DNA of 64,000 bases from Pectobacterium carotovorum (GCA_016415585.1 CP066552.1:2728001-2792000), one strand, 5' to 3'. Positions 39,739 through 49,942 are shown, counted from the first letter of the stretch. Translations and numbers: made by a program. Notes: a model not told the origin generated them from the sequence alone.

Positions 39739-40701
39739 TTATTGCCGGTTAGCCATATCTGGAATGATTAAATCACCCCGCAAGACATACGAACCCAGCA
39801 CGTCCTGTGTTTTCTCATTGAGCCACGACACGATTCTGGCCGCCACCGCATCCATCGAATATTCGATTGCGGGTATCGCTGGAATGCCAGGAATATCGAG
39901 AGACCCTGCCAGACTGAATACCATGATGTCTTTGGGGACGGATTTATTAAACGCCTGAAGCTGCGTAATCACACGTTTGGCTTCCAGCTCATCCGCCACC
40001 AGAAGCGCATTGAAATTCAGCGTCGTGCTGTTATTGAGCAGCACTTGCAGCGCCACCGACGACGATGAAGACGCATCCATAAAAATCAGGTTGCGGTTAA
40101 ACGGTAAGAAGTTATTTTCCAGCGCCCGCTTATACCCTAACAGCACCTGCTCCGCTGAACTGCTCGCAGCGGGATTGATCAGCGCAATTTGCCGTCTTCC
40201 TTGCCGAATCAAGTAATTACACGCGGTTTCCGTAGCGAAAGCGTGATCGAATTGCAGGCTGTTCGTGGTATCCGTTTCCATACAATCGATCAGAATGATG
40301 TTCTTATCGGCCAGATTCAGCGCAAAGCGCGCGCCGATGATTAAAATGTCATCACACAGGCCGCTGGTCAGCTCATCAAGCACATTCATCACTTCAGCCC
40401 TGCTGCTGGCGAACCGCAACAAGAGGTGCTTTTGATGTCGGCTAAAGTGTTTTTCCAGCGCATAAAGATAGCCGGTCGTCTGGTTGATGTTGTCCTGAGC
40501 GCAAATGACGCCAATACATCCGGTTGACTGACTCAGCAGAGACTGGGCGATGACGTTCGGTCGGTATTTAAGCTCATCAACTGCTTTTAACACCGCAAGA
40601 CGGCTAGCTTCCTTTACGCCGCGTGAACCACTCAACACCCGGGAGACTGTGGCTTTGGACACCCCAGCTAAACGCGATACATCGTTGATTGTAGACATCA
40701 T
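39739..40701 (-). CDS. LacI-family sugar operon repressor
   Basis: A 320-residue regulator with a LacI helix-turn-helix and hinge (about 1-60; TINDVSRLAGVSKATVSRVLSG, YRPNVIAQSL) and a periplasmic-binding-protein-like ligand domain. It is divergent from the PTS EIIC/EIIA/porin cluster, so it most likely controls it, with ligand probably a beta-glucoside or cellobiose-like sugar phosphate or sugar. It resembles AscG and CelR regulators but is not clearly one of them. ATG at 40698 is an equally good start. Operator-like dyads are at 40778-40798 and 40915-40932. Confidence 0.88.
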   Translation of the reverse strand: MMSTINDVSRLAGVSKATVSRVLSGSRGVKEASRLAVLKAVDELKYRPNVIAQSLLSQSTGCIGVICAQDNINQTTGYLYALEKHFSRHQKHLLLRFASSRAEVMNVLDELTSGLCDDILIIGARFALNLADKNIILIDCMETDTTNSLQFDHAFATETACNYLIRQGRRQIALINPAASSSAEQVLLGYKRALENNFLPFNRNLIFMDASSSSSVALQVLLNNSTTLNFNALLVADELEAKRVITQLQAFNKSVPKDIMVFSLAGSLDIPGIPAIPAIEYSMDAVAARIVSWLNEKTQDVLGSYVLRGDLIIPDMANRQ

Positions 40702-40777
40702 TTGCCCCTGGAAAACGCTAAATCCGACTCAAAACCCTAAACACCAACCGCGCATTGCGTTGCTTCGCAGTATAACC

Positions 40778-40798
40778 GTTTCCATCCAGCATGGAAAC
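40778..40798. promoter_or_regulatory. Inverted half-sites near the LacI-type gene
   Basis: GTTTCCAT (40778-40785) and ATGGAAAC (40791-40798) face each other across 5 nt, and carry the same half-sites as the operator at 40915. Confidence 0.45.
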
Positions 40799-40914
40799 CG
40801 ATTATCCGTTTAACATCCAATGCGTATTTCTGCCAATAAGATGTGATGTAAATCTAATTAATACCGCCAGAAATCATCACATCTTGACGGTCATCACACT
40901 TCTCTTTTCTTTGC

Positions 40915-40932
40915 ATGGAAAACGGTTTCCAT
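40915..40932. promoter_or_regulatory. LacI-family operator before the PTS cluster
   Basis: ATGGAAAACGGTTTCCAT is an 18-bp dyad with only the inner pair imperfect, typical of LacI/GalR operators (GGAAA-CG-TTTCC type). The remaining part of the 456-nt spacer (40702-41157) shows no gene I can support. Confidence 0.65.
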
Positions 40933-41157
40933 ATGATATCCAATCATCCTAGCAATAACTTTTTACATTGTGCTTGGCGGAAAATGCGGTCCGCAGCGGA
41001 AGAAAGATAACAGGTATAGGCTCACATTTATAAAAGGCTGCCACACGCGACATTCCCGTAAGGGTTTTAGATACAATGAGTTACGGCGTACAACGTGGCG
41101 ATAACATACTGGGTGACGAGCTGTCGCTGTTACGGCGACACATGAAAAGGTGTTCAC

Positions 41158-42486
41158 ATGAGTTCCTTATATCAATCAATGATTGCCGCTATCGAACAAT
41201 CGATTACCCCGCTGGCTGGGCGTTTGGGGCAGCAAAAATATGTGATCGCTATCCGCGATGGTTTTACCGCCGCGCTACCTTTTATGATTATCGGCTCGTT
41301 TATGCTGGTGTTTATTTTCCCTCCGTTTTCCGCCGATACGACCGTCGGATTTGCCCGTATCTGGCTGGATTTTTCTATTACCTATCGCGAACAGTTGATG
41401 CTGCCTTTCGAGCTCAGCATGGGGCTAATGACCTTTTTCATCTCCGTAGGCGTGGGTGCCAGCTTGGGAAGACAGCTTAATCTCGATTCCGTGATGTCCG
41501 GCCTGCTGGCGTTTATGGCTTTCCTGCTTGTCGCCGCGCCTTACGCCGATGATAAAATTTCCACCGAATATCTGTCAGGACAAGGGATCTTCACCGCTTT
41601 ACTGACCTCCATCTACGCCACCCAAGTTTATGCGGCGCTGAAACAGCACAACATTACTATTCGCTTACCGAAAGAAGTCCCGACGGGGGTCGCTCGCTCG
41701 TTTGAAATCCTCATTCCCGTGTTGGTGATTGTCGCAACGCTGCATCCGCTCAATCTCTTCATTGAAGCGCAAACAGGCATGATCATTCCCGAAGCGATTA
41801 TGCACCTGCTGGCACCGCTGGTGTCCGCCTCAGACTCGCTGCCTGCCATTCTTCTGTCTGTGCTGCTGTGCCAACTTTTCTGGTTCTCGGGGATCCACGG
41901 TTCGCTGATTGTCACGGGCATCATGAATCCATTCTGGATGACCAATCTGGCCGTGAATCAGGCCGCGCTGGCAGCCGGTGAAGTCTTGCCACATATCTAT
42001 TTACAGGGCTTTTGGGATCACTATCTGTTGATTGGCGGCGTCGGCTCGACGCTACCGCTGGCATTTCTGCTGTTACGCAGCAAGGTCACGCACTTGCGGA
42101 CCATCGGCAGAATGGGCGTCGTACCCAGCTTCTTTAACATCAACGAGCCGATCATGTTCGGTGCCCCCATTATTATGAACCCGATGCTATTTCTCCCTTT
42201 TGTCTTCGTGCCGATGGTTAACGCCGTGCTGGCTTACACCGCAACCAAGATGGGATGGCTGGCGCAGGTGGTGTCGTTGACGCCGTGGACCACACCGGCC
42301 CCCATTGGTGCATCGTGGGCCGCAAACTGGAGCTTCAGTCCGCTAATCATGTGCCTGCTGTGCATGGTGTTTTCCGCGCTAATGTATTTGCCGTTCCTGC
42401 GAGCTTATGAACGCACATTAATGAAAACCGAGGAGCAAAAAATACAGGACGATATTTCGCTGACGAAAACAGTGAGCAGTAATTAA
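41158..42486 (+). CDS. PTS EIIC component, cellobiose/chitobiose/lactose family
   Basis: A 442-residue membrane permease of the lactose/diacetylchitobiose PTS family. About ten hydrophobic segments are present. The conserved FWFSGIHGSLIVTGIMNPFW and VPSFFNINEPIMFGAPIIMNP blocks mark substrate and phosphotransfer regions of this family. An AAGGTG ribosome site precedes the ATG. It is followed by EIIA and a porin; no EIIB is found in the window, so the phosphorelay needs a partner from elsewhere. Substrate is likely a beta-glucoside disaccharide, by family only. Confidence 0.9.
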   Translation: MSSLYQSMIAAIEQSITPLAGRLGQQKYVIAIRDGFTAALPFMIIGSFMLVFIFPPFSADTTVGFARIWLDFSITYREQLMLPFELSMGLMTFFISVGVGASLGRQLNLDSVMSGLLAFMAFLLVAAPYADDKISTEYLSGQGIFTALLTSIYATQVYAALKQHNITIRLPKEVPTGVARSFEILIPVLVIVATLHPLNLFIEAQTGMIIPEAIMHLLAPLVSASDSLPAILLSVLLCQLFWFSGIHGSLIVTGIMNPFWMTNLAVNQAALAAGEVLPHIYLQGFWDHYLLIGGVGSTLPLAFLLLRSKVTHLRTIGRMGVVPSFFNINEPIMFGAPIIMNPMLFLPFVFVPMVNAVLAYTATKMGWLAQVVSLTPWTTPAPIGASWAANWSFSPLIMCLLCMVFSALMYLPFLRAYERTLMKTEEQKIQDDISLTKTVSSN

Positions 42487-42649
42487 TGGGATTAATAAAA
42501 ACAACGATAGATATTAAATAGAAGAAAGAAAATAAAGCGTTTAGGGTCGAGATATTTTTATTATTCGCTTTCATCGATTCGGACGACATTCAAGAACGCG
42601 GCATAGAAAATACGTGCTGCGAATATTCGCTCACATAAAAATAGGTCAT

Positions 42650-42958
42650 ATGATGATTACATTAGAAGATGCAGTAATGGAAATTATCGTCAATGCGGGA
42701 CAGTCGCGTAGTCTGTGTTTTGAAGCGCTACACGCTGCGCGTAAAGGTAACATTGATGAGGCCAAAAATCTGTTGAAGGAAGCCGATGGTTACGCGCGCA
42801 AAGCCCACCATATGCAGACCAAGCTGATCGAACAGGATGCGGGAGAAGCCAGACAGCCAATGACATTAATTATGGTTCATGCTCAAGACCATTTAATGAC
42901 ATCACTGCTTGCACGCGAATTATCAGAAGAGATTATTCATCTCTATCAGCGGCAATAG
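42650..42958 (+). CDS. PTS EIIA component, lactose/cellobiose family
   Basis: A 102-residue (101 from the second ATG) helical protein of the ChbA/LacF type. The phospho-accepting histidine is in LIMVHAQDHLM, near residue 77. The typical ITLEDAVMEIIVNAGQSRSLCFEALHAARKG start is present. ATG 42653 has better spacing to AGG at 42643-42645 and may be the true start. It is 163 nt after EIIC, an unusually long gap for a PTS operon. Confidence 0.9.
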   Translation: MMITLEDAVMEIIVNAGQSRSLCFEALHAARKGNIDEAKNLLKEADGYARKAHHMQTKLIEQDAGEARQPMTLIMVHAQDHLMTSLLARELSEEIIHLYQRQ

Positions 42959-43125
42959 TTCATTTTAATCCCCTTATAGGGAGGATCGATTACGTCAGTT
43001 ATTTAATTACGCTGTACCCGTTTAAAAAAATAACAATCACCTTGTTCTGAGTGCCGTGCCATTATTCACGCCAATCAGAGCGGGATGGTTATTGTCTGAA
43101 AATAACTTACCGAATTGAGATGACT

Positions 43126-44505
43126 ATGACAAATTCCAAAAAACTGCCCGTTACACTGGCGGTACTGGCTTCCCTTTGCTCCGGTTCCGCATTCGCACAA
43201 GAAACGATTACTCAAGAGCAATTAGATCGTATCGTTGCTCAGGCCGTAGAAAAAGCGCTGGCAGAACGTCAGGCTAAATTAGACGCAATTGCCAGTAAAC
43301 AGGTCGATCCGCTGACGACACCCGACACCCCCAAAACGCCTGACATGGCGATACCTTATGGCATCAACTTCACTGGCTATGCGCGTTACGGTGCGCAATT
43401 CCAGAGCGGTGACCAGAAATATGTTGCAGTTGACGGCTCCTATAACGGTGCCTCCGCACTGGGCCGTCTGGGCAACGAAGGCAATGGCGGCGAATTCCAG
43501 CTTTCCAAGGCTTTCAAAAGTAACAACGGCGCAATCTGGGATGTCGTCGTGATGATCGACCACTGGGGCGACGAAGTTAACCTGAAAAAAGCCTATGCAG
43601 GCGTTACCAACCTGTTTGCTTCTCAGCCAAACGCCTATCTCTGGGCCGGACGCGATTTCCACCAGCGCCCACAGCAAGGTATTAACGACTACTTCTGGAT
43701 GAACCACGACGGTCAGGGCGCAGGGATAAAGAATTTTGATCTCGGTGGTATTCAATTCGATGTGGCGGCCGTCGCGGCCGTGGAATCCTGTAACCCCGAA
43801 GTGATCACGAATAACGCGAACCCCTCACGCATCAGCTGTACCGGCAGTTCCGGCACGGGCGATAAAGGTAATTACGCACTGACGTCCAAAGTGCATGGCA
43901 TCAAGCTGGGGCCGTTGGATCTCTCGCTGTACGCGAACTACGGTTTTGACTCGAAAGCGGTAGATAACGATGCGCGCCTGAAAGCCTGGCAAGGTGGCGC
44001 GGTCCTGAGCCATACGGGAAAAAATAGCCTCAATCAGTTTATCACTCGCTACTCGGACAATGCGGATAATAGCGTTTACAACAAAACGGACAACCTGAAA
44101 ACCTTCTATGCCAGCTTTGAGGGTAAATACAAATTCACGCCGCAAACGCAGGTCGAATATCTGCTGGCCTACCATGACTACTCGAATGACTCAGCCAGTC
44201 AAGACGATCGTCGTAACTACAATGCCATCGTGCGACCGATGTATTTCTGGAATGATGTGCATTCCACCTGGCTTGAAGCGGGCTATCAACATGTAGATTA
44301 CGGTCAGGGTGGTGATAACAAAGGGTGGAAGCTGACGCTTTCCCAGAATGTCTCGATCGCCATGGGACCGGAGTTCAGACCGATGCTGCGTTTCTACGTC
44401 ACTGGCGGGGAAGTCGATAACAAACACACCGCGCGGACAACGACCGGCGTCAACACACAGCTCGATTCGTTCAACGTTGGGGCAATGTGGGAAGCCTGGT
44501 TCTAA
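43126..44505 (+). CDS. Carbohydrate-specific outer membrane porin (LamB/BglH type)
   Basis: A 459-residue porin. A signal peptide (MTNSKKLPVTLAVLASLCSG, cleaved after AFA) is followed by a periplasmic coiled segment (ITQEQLDRIVAQAVEKALAE), as in BglH and ScrY, and then a LamB-like 18-strand barrel (GINFTGYARYG, RDFHQRPQQGINDYFWMNHDGQGAG) ending in FNVGAMWEAWF with the terminal phenylalanine for BAM recognition. The frame is open to 43051; ATG 43126 with GAGA upstream is chosen. It probably lets the sugar of the adjacent PTS across the outer membrane. Confidence 0.88.
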   Translation: MTNSKKLPVTLAVLASLCSGSAFAQETITQEQLDRIVAQAVEKALAERQAKLDAIASKQVDPLTTPDTPKTPDMAIPYGINFTGYARYGAQFQSGDQKYVAVDGSYNGASALGRLGNEGNGGEFQLSKAFKSNNGAIWDVVVMIDHWGDEVNLKKAYAGVTNLFASQPNAYLWAGRDFHQRPQQGINDYFWMNHDGQGAGIKNFDLGGIQFDVAAVAAVESCNPEVITNNANPSRISCTGSSGTGDKGNYALTSKVHGIKLGPLDLSLYANYGFDSKAVDNDARLKAWQGGAVLSHTGKNSLNQFITRYSDNADNSVYNKTDNLKTFYASFEGKYKFTPQTQVEYLLAYHDYSNDSASQDDRRNYNAIVRPMYFWNDVHSTWLEAGYQHVDYGQGGDNKGWKLTLSQNVSIAMGPEFRPMLRFYVTGGEVDNKHTARTTTGVNTQLDSFNVGAMWEAWF

Positions 44506-44517
44506 TCACATAAACTC

Positions 44518-44541
44518 AGGGAGACCATGTGGTCTCCCTGA
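44518..44541 (+). terminator. Hairpin after the porin gene
   Basis: CAGGGAGACC-ATGT-GGTCTCCCTG is a perfect 10-bp stem 12 nt after the porin stop. There is no T run on either strand, so termination would be weak. Confidence 0.55.
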
Positions 44542-44587
44542 ATATGGAAAGCATTTCTTAGGCGATACGTTTTTCCACCCGTTAACC

Positions 44588-45592
44588 TCAATCTTCACGC
44601 GTTAAGCCAAAATGCCGATAGGCATGCTGCGTCGCCATTCGACCGCGCGGCGTACGCTGAATGAACCCTTGCTGAATCAGAAACGGCTCCAGCACGTCTT
44701 CAATCGTTTCACGTTCTTCGCCAATCGCTGCCGCTAAATTGTCCAGACCAACGGGGCCGCCCATGAATTTATCGATGATCGCCAACAGCAGCTTGCGGTC
44801 CATGTAGTCAAAGCCTTCGGTATCCACCGCCAGCATATCCAACGCCTGCGTCGCCACATCACCGGTAATCGCCCCTTCCGACTTAACTTCGGAGAAATCA
44901 CGCACCCGTCGCAATAATCGGTTAGCAATACGCGGCGTACCCCGCGCGCGCCGCGCCACTTCAAGCGCGCCATCCGATGTCAGATCCAGCCCTAAACACT
45001 GTGCGCTGCGGCTGACGATATACTGCAAATCCTCAACTTTATAAAACTCCAGACGCTGCACAATGCCGAAACGATCGCGCAATGGCGAGGTTAACGAACC
45101 TGCACGCGTCGTTGCGCCAATCAGCGTAAAAGGAGGCAAATCGAGTTTGATCGAACGGGCGGCAGGCCCTTCACCGATCATGATATCCAACTGATAATCT
45201 TCCATCGCCGGATACAGCACTTCTTCCACAACGGGCGACAGACGGTGGATTTCATCGATGAACAGCACGTCATGCGGTTCAAGATTAGTCAGCAGCGCGG
45301 CGAGATCGCCGGCTTTTTCCAGCACCGGACCCGACGTCGTGCGCATATTCACGCCCATTTCGTTAGCAACAATATTCGCCAGCGTCGTTTTACCCAGACC
45401 GGGAGGACCAAAAATGAGCAGATGATCCAGCGCATCCCCACGTTTGCGAGCTGCCTGGATAAAAATTTCCATCTGCTCACGCACCTGCGGCTGCCCCACA
45501 TACTCGGTGAGCAATTTAGGGCGGATCGCACGGTCGATAAATTCTTCTTCGGGAACGGCATCAGCGGAGATCAAACGATCGGCTTCTATCAT
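44588..45592 (-). CDS. ruvB: Holliday junction helicase RuvB
   Basis: A 334-residue AAA+ motor driving branch migration with RuvA. Walker A GPPGLGKT, Walker B FIDEIHR and the arginine-finger region ([17 protein letters not shown]) are intact, and a C-terminal winged helix follows. The frame is open to 45622; ATG 45592 ([10 protein letters not shown]) matches E. coli. It begins 7 nt after ruvA in the same operon. Confidence 0.98.
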   Translation of the reverse strand: MIEADRLISADAVPEEEFIDRAIRPKLLTEYVGQPQVREQMEIFIQAARKRGDALDHLLIFGPPGLGKTTLANIVANEMGVNMRTTSGPVLEKAGDLAALLTNLEPHDVLFIDEIHRLSPVVEEVLYPAMEDYQLDIMIGEGPAARSIKLDLPPFTLIGATTRAGSLTSPLRDRFGIVQRLEFYKVEDLQYIVSRSAQCLGLDLTSDGALEVARRARGTPRIANRLLRRVRDFSEVKSEGAITGDVATQALDMLAVDTEGFDYMDRKLLLAIIDKFMGGPVGLDNLAAAIGEERETIEDVLEPFLIQQGFIQRTPRGRMATQHAYRHFGLTRED

Positions 45593-45599
45593 GAATACC

Positions 45600-46217
45600 T
45601 CACAGCGCCGCGCGCAGTGCATCCCTGATTAGGGTTTCACAGTCAGCATCGGGACGCGCAATCTTGGAAATCATGCGGCTGGCTTCCTGTGGTTTGTAAC
45701 CTAGCGCAACCAGTGCTGCTGCAGCTTCCGCTTCAGGTTCGCCAACGCGACTGTCTGCGGTAGCGGGCGATGCCAGCGGAATATCGCTGACTGGATTAAA
45801 CAGATCGCCGCTCAAGCCCTTGAAGCGATCTTTCATTTCAACAACCAATCTTTCCGCCGTTTTCTTACCAACGCCCGGAAGTTTAATCAACGCACCGATT
45901 TCTTCACGCTCAACGGCGCTGACAAACTGCGTCGCGGACATCCCAGAGAGAATCGCCAGCGCCAGCTTCGGTCCGACGCCATTTACTTTGATCAGCTCAC
46001 GGAACAGCGCCCTCTCTTGCTTATCATTAAAGCCGAACAGCAGCTGTGCATCTTCGCGGACGACAAAATGGGTAAAGATGACCGCTTCCTGATTGAGTTC
46101 AGGGAGTTCGTAAAAGCACGTCATCGGCATATGGACTTCGTAACCCACGCCGTTAGCTTCTATCAGCACCTGCGGCGGCTGTTTTTCCAGAATAATGCCT
46201 CTGAGACGACCTATCAC
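45600..46217 (-). CDS. ruvA: Holliday junction DNA-binding protein RuvA
   Basis: A 205-residue tetramer-forming protein. The N-terminal OB fold ([31 protein letters not shown]), two helix-hairpin-helix motifs ([36 protein letters not shown]) and the C-terminal RuvB-contact domain are present. It heads the ruvAB operon. A LexA box of the E. coli ruv type lies upstream at 46284-46299. Confidence 0.98.
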   Translation of the reverse strand: MIGRLRGIILEKQPPQVLIEANGVGYEVHMPMTCFYELPELNQEAVIFTHFVVREDAQLLFGFNDKQERALFRELIKVNGVGPKLALAILSGMSATQFVSAVEREEIGALIKLPGVGKKTAERLVVEMKDRFKGLSGDLFNPVSDIPLASPATADSRVGEPEAEAAAALVALGYKPQEASRMISKIARPDADCETLIRDALRAAL

Positions 46218-46248
46218 GTTGCGCTTCCTTTTACGTAGGGAAAGAATG

Positions 46249-46269
46249 GCTTGAAGTATGACGAGTATA
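46249..46269. repeat. Solo end of the dispersed repeat in the ruvA promoter
   Basis: GCTTGAAGTATGACGAGTAT matches the right end of the 125-bp repeats (GCTTGAAGTATGACGGAT/GGTA). The rest of the element is absent. On the minus strand it supplies a TATACT (46264-46269) that could be the ruvA -10. Confidence 0.6.
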
Positions 46270-46274
46270 TAACA

Positions 46275-46302
46275 TAAAAAAGGCTGGATGAATATCCAGC
46301 CT
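46275..46302 (-). terminator. Intrinsic terminator of ruvC
   Basis: AGGCTGGAT-ATTC-ATCCAGCCT followed by TTTTTATG on the minus strand, 7 nt after the ruvC stop. The same bases contain the ruvA LexA box. Confidence 0.75.
46284..46299. promoter_or_regulatory. LexA (SOS) box of ruvAB
   Basis: On the minus strand CTGG-ATATTCAT-CCAG matches the non-canonical LexA site of E. coli ruvA (CTGG-N8-CCAG). It covers the expected -35 for the TATACT at 46264-46269. Confidence 0.7.
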
Positions 46303-46308
46303 CCTGTT

Positions 46309-46830
46309 TCAGCGCAGTCTTCCTGCCAGCGGGTTCACTTTCGCCGCCGCTGTTCGCAGCAGGCTTTGGCTAAAGTGGCAGTGAGTAATGGCAATCGCCA
46401 GCGCATCGGCAGCATCCGCCTGCGGGCTGGCCGACAGTTTCAGCAGTGAGCGAACCATATGCTGCACCTGCTTTTTATCCGCCGCCCCCGTCCCTACCAC
46501 CGTTTGTTTCACCAGTCGTGCCGCGTATTCAAACACGGGCAGATCCTGATTCACACCGGCAACGATAGCTACACCGCGCGCCTGCCCCAGCTTCAAGGCT
46601 GAATCCGGGTTTTTCGCCATGAAAACCTGCTCAATCGCCATACAGTCTGGGCGAAATTGCGTAATGATTTCACTGACACCAGCGTAAATCAGCTTCAGCC
46701 GCGTGGGCATATCATCCACCACGGTACGGATACAGCCGCTGCCGAGATACGTCAGATGACGCCCCTGCTGACGGATAATGCCATAACCCGTCACGCGCGA
46801 ACCGGGGTCAATGCCTACTATTATTGTCAT
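46309..46830 (-). CDS. ruvC: Holliday junction resolvase RuvC
   Basis: A 173-residue endonuclease. The RNase H-like core has the catalytic acids in [19 protein letters not shown] and [13 protein letters not shown]. Length matches E. coli. It lies downstream of yebC (103-nt gap) and is separated from ruvAB by a terminator/LexA box, as in E. coli. Confidence 0.98.
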   Translation of the reverse strand: MTIIVGIDPGSRVTGYGIIRQQGRHLTYLGSGCIRTVVDDMPTRLKLIYAGVSEIITQFRPDCMAIEQVFMAKNPDSALKLGQARGVAIVAGVNQDLPVFEYAARLVKQTVVGTGAADKKQVQHMVRSLLKLSASPQADAADALAIAITHCHFSQSLLRTAAAKVNPLAGRLR

Positions 46831-46933
46831 AGTGCTACGATTGCCATGGTGCTACGACTGTCATCGTGCCGCTCCGCAGATTCGCCCGTGTGGATGTGGA
46901 TAGCTATTGCTACGTTGCATTACCGACCAGCCA

Positions 46934-47677
46934 TTACAGCAGTTCAGCCACCTCATCGGAGATCTCACCGTTGTGGTAAACCTCCTGCACATCGTCGCAG
47001 TCTTCCAGCATGTCGATCAGACGCATCAGCTTCGGTGCCGTTTCCGCATCCATATCCGCTTTGGTAGACGGAATCATCGACACTTCCGCAGATTCTGCTT
47101 TCAGGCCAGCTGCATCCAACGCATCTTTCACATCACCGAACGTTTCCCACGGCGTGAAGACGTCAATCGCACCGTCGTCATACGTCACAACGTCATCGGC
47201 ACCGGCTTCCAGTGCTGCATCCATCACCGCATCTTCATCCAGACCCGGCGCGTAAGAAATGACGCCTTTCTTGGTGAAGAGGTACGAAACAGAGCCATCG
47301 GTACCCAGGTTGCCGCCGGTTTTCGTAAACGCGTGGCGCACTTCGGAAACGGTACGGTTACGGTTGTCACTCAGGCATTCCACCATGACAGCAGTACCGC
47401 CTGGGCCGTAACCTTCATAAATGATGGTTTCCATGTTGGCATCATCATCACCGCCGACACCACGGGCAATCGCGCGGTTCAGCGTATCGCGCGTCATGTT
47501 GTTGGACAGTGCTTTATCGATCGCAGCGCGCAGACGTGGATTAGAACCCGGATCGCCACCGCCCAAACGGGCTGCGGTGACCAGTTCGCGGATAATCTTG
47601 GTAAAAATTTTACCGCGTTTGGCGTCCTGTGCTGCTTTACGATGTTTTGTGTTAGCCCACTTACTATGACCTGCCAT
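46934..47677 (-). CDS. yebC: YebC/PmpR family regulatory protein
   Basis: A 247-residue TACO1-family protein. The start [20 protein letters not shown] and the acidic C-terminal domains are characteristic. YebC-type proteins have been described as transcription regulators and, more recently, as translation factors relieving stalling at proline-rich sequence. It is between nudB and ruvC, as in E. coli. Confidence 0.97.
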   Translation of the reverse strand: MAGHSKWANTKHRKAAQDAKRGKIFTKIIRELVTAARLGGGDPGSNPRLRAAIDKALSNNMTRDTLNRAIARGVGGDDDANMETIIYEGYGPGGTAVMVECLSDNRNRTVSEVRHAFTKTGGNLGTDGSVSYLFTKKGVISYAPGLDEDAVMDAALEAGADDVVTYDDGAIDVFTPWETFGDVKDALDAAGLKAESAEVSMIPSTKADMDAETAPKLMRLIDMLEDCDDVQEVYHNGEISDEVAELL

Positions 47678-47688
47678 AAAAATCTCCG

Positions 47689-47706
47689 AAAAAAGCCTGT
47701 TCAGGC
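47689..47706 (-). terminator. Short terminator overlapping the nudB stop
   Basis: GCCTGAACAGGC followed by TTTTTTC on the minus strand; the TGA stop of nudB lies within the stem. The stem is only 4-5 bp, so strength is doubtful. Confidence 0.4.
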
Positions 47707-48144
47707 CGGATAAATAACAAATTCCTCAATCGCCTGCCGGTTGCTCCAGGACTTGGTCAACTGCGCCGCGTGGGGCACATCCAGCCACTGGTAAGCAAGA
47801 TGCTCGGATAATTGCACCTCGCGCTCAGCAGGTAACGCCAGACAAAACCAGTGTTCGGTATTGTGCGTGACCCCCGGCGCATAGCGACGTCTCAAATGAG
47901 CAAATAGCTCAAACTCAATACAGCGCTGACAGTCAAAGAGTGATAACGCTTCCGCGGATATATCGATGTTAACTTCTTCTTTGACTTCACGCCGTGCGGC
48001 ATACGGCGCGCTTTCCCCTTCTTCTATGCTGCCAGTTACCGACTGCCAGAATTCAGGATCGTCGCGCCGTTGCAACATCAGCACCCGCCCGGTGTCACGG
48101 GCATAGATCACCACCAGAACCGAAACGGGTCGCTTGTATACCAT
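47701..48144 (-). CDS. nudB: Dihydroneopterin triphosphate pyrophosphatase NudB
   Basis: A Nudix hydrolase acting early in folate synthesis, removing pyrophosphate from dihydroneopterin triphosphate. The Nudix box [21 protein letters not shown] is complete. ATG 48144 ([10 protein letters not shown], 147 residues) directly follows the aspS stop. An ATG at 48168 that overlaps aspS is a possible alternative. Confidence 0.94.
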   Translation of the reverse strand: MVYKRPVSVLVVIYARDTGRVLMLQRRDDPEFWQSVTGSIEEGESAPYAARREVKEEVNIDISAEALSLFDCQRCIEFELFAHLRRRYAPGVTHNTEHWFCLALPAEREVQLSEHLAYQWLDVPHAAQLTKSWSNRQAIEEFVIYPA

Positions 48145-48145
48145 C

Positions 48146-49942
48146 TTATTCGTTCTCGGATTTTCCATCCTGAGCCGCTTTCCCTTTCACGACAACCGCA
48201 ATGGCAAGCTCTTCCAGCGAGGCCGGGTTGGCGAAGCTTGGCGCTTCCGTCATCAGACACGCTGCTGCCGTCGTTTTCGGGAAGGCGATAACGTCACGAA
48301 TGTTATCGGTGCCCGTCAGCAACATCACCAGACGATCAAGGCCAAACGCCAGACCCGCATGCGGCGGCGTACCATATTTCAAGGCGTCCAGCAGGAAGCC
48401 AAACTTCTCACGCTGTTCTTGTTCGGTAATACCCAGAATGCTGAACACGGTTTGCTGCATTTCACCACTGTGAATACGCACGGAACCGCCGCCCACTTCA
48501 TAACCGTTAATGACCATGTCATACGCGTTGGCGATCGCCGAAACCGGATTAGCTGCCAATTCAGAAGGCAGCATGTCGCGCGGCGCAGTAAACGGATGGT
48601 GCATCGCAGCAAGACCGCCTTCGCCATCTTCCTCAAACATCGGGAAATCGACAACCCACAGCGGTTCCCAACTGTTGTCTTTCGTCAGGCTCAGATCACG
48701 ACCCAACTTGAGACGCAGCGCACCCAGCGCATCGGTCACTACTTTCGCGCTGTCTGCACCAAAGAACAGGATGTCGCCATCTTGTGCCGCAGTACGATCC
48801 AACACGGCAGACAGAACATCTTCACTCAGGAATTTTGCTACCGGGCTTTGCACGCCTTCCAGACCCTTGGCACGCTCGTTGACCTTAATGTAAGCCAGAC
48901 CTTTCGCGCCGTAGATTTCAATAAACTTGCCGTATTCATCAATCTGCTTACGGCTCAGCTGTGCGCCGCCCGGTACGCGGATAGCGGCAACGCGGCCTTT
49001 AGCATCATTTGCCGGGCCGGAGAAGACTTTGAATTCAATGTCTTTAACCAGATCGGCAACATCGACCAGTTCCAGCGGGTTACGCAGATCGGGCTTGTCG
49101 GAACCGAAACGGCGCATAGCTTCTGCGAACGTCATGATCGGGAAATCGCCCAGATCGACGCCTTTCACATCCTGCCACAGTTCACGCACCAGCTTCTCCA
49201 TCACCTCACGCACCTGTGGCGCGGTCATGAAAGAGGTTTCCACATCGATCTGGGTAAATTCTGGCTGCCTGTCGGCACGCAGGTCTTCGTCACGGAAGCA
49301 CTTGACGATCTGATAGTAGCGGTCAAAACCAGACATCATCAGCAGCTGTTTGAATAGCTGTGGAGACTGCGGCAGCGCATAAAATTTGCCTTTATGTACG
49401 CGGCTCGGCACCAGATAGTCACGCGCGCCTTCCGGCGTCGCTTTCGTCAACATCGGGGTTTCGATGTCCAGGAAGCCGTGGTCGTCCATAAAACGACGCA
49501 CAAAACTGGTGATACGAGCACGCGTTTTCAGGCGCTGCGCCATTTCGGGACGGCGCAAATCCAGATAGCGGAATTTGAGACGCGCTTCTTCAGTATTGGT
49601 TTGGTTGGAGTCCAACGGCAGCGCTTCAGAACGGTTAACGATCGTCAGTGCGTTGGCAAAAATCTCGACTTCACCCGTCGCCATATCTTTGTTGATTTGG
49701 CTTTCTGGACGGGCGCGTACGACACCGGTAAGTTGAATGCAGAATTCGTTACGCAACTCGGATGCCAGTTTAAATGCGTCCTGACGATCCGGGTCAAAGA
49801 ACACCTGAATCAGCCCTTCGCGGTCACGCATATCAATAAAAATCAAACCACCCAGATCGCGGCGGCGGTTAACCCAACCGCACAATGTCACTTCCTGGCC
49901 CACATGGGACGAATTCAACTGCCCGCAATAATTAGTACGCAT
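48146..49942 (-). CDS. aspS: Aspartyl-tRNA synthetase
   Basis: A 598-residue class II synthetase of the bacterial type. An N-terminal OB anticodon domain ([23 protein letters not shown]), the catalytic core with motif 2 ([18 protein letters not shown]), the bacterial GAD insertion and motif 3 ([15 protein letters not shown]) are present. ATG 49942 (MRTNYCGQL) is preferred over the GTG at 49945; AAAGGA lies upstream. nudB follows it in the same operon. Confidence 0.98.
   Translation of the reverse strand: MRTNYCGQLNSSHVGQEVTLCGWVNRRRDLGGLIFIDMRDREGLIQVFFDPDRQDAFKLASELRNEFCIQLTGVVRARPESQINKDMATGEVEIFANALTIVNRSEALPLDSNQTNTEEARLKFRYLDLRRPEMAQRLKTRARITSFVRRFMDDHGFLDIETPMLTKATPEGARDYLVPSRVHKGKFYALPQSPQLFKQLLMMSGFDRYYQIVKCFRDEDLRADRQPEFTQIDVETSFMTAPQVREVMEKLVRELWQDVKGVDLGDFPIMTFAEAMRRFGSDKPDLRNPLELVDVADLVKDIEFKVFSGPANDAKGRVAAIRVPGGAQLSRKQIDEYGKFIEIYGAKGLAYIKVNERAKGLEGVQSPVAKFLSEDVLSAVLDRTAAQDGDILFFGADSAKVVTDALGALRLKLGRDLSLTKDNSWEPLWVVDFPMFEEDGEGGLAAMHHPFTAPRDMLPSELAANPVSAIANAYDMVINGYEVGGGSVRIHSGEMQQTVFSILGITEQEQREKFGFLLDALKYGTPPHAGLAFGLDRLVMLLTGTDNIRDVIAFPKTTAAACLMTEAPSFANPASLEELAIAVVVKGKAAQDGKSENE

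Noticed and set aside
41076..41480. 134-codon plus-strand frame overlapping the EIIC start
   Set aside because: Out of frame with a clear PTS gene; its reading past 41158 is a shadow. A leader peptide role is not supported.
46907..47713. 268-codon plus-strand frame across yebC
   Set aside because: Antisense to yebC; no family resemblance or ribosome site.
48134..49357. 407-codon plus-strand open frame across aspS
   Set aside because: It is entirely antisense to aspS, has no ribosome site and a composition rich in His/Arg/Gln typical of a shadow frame.
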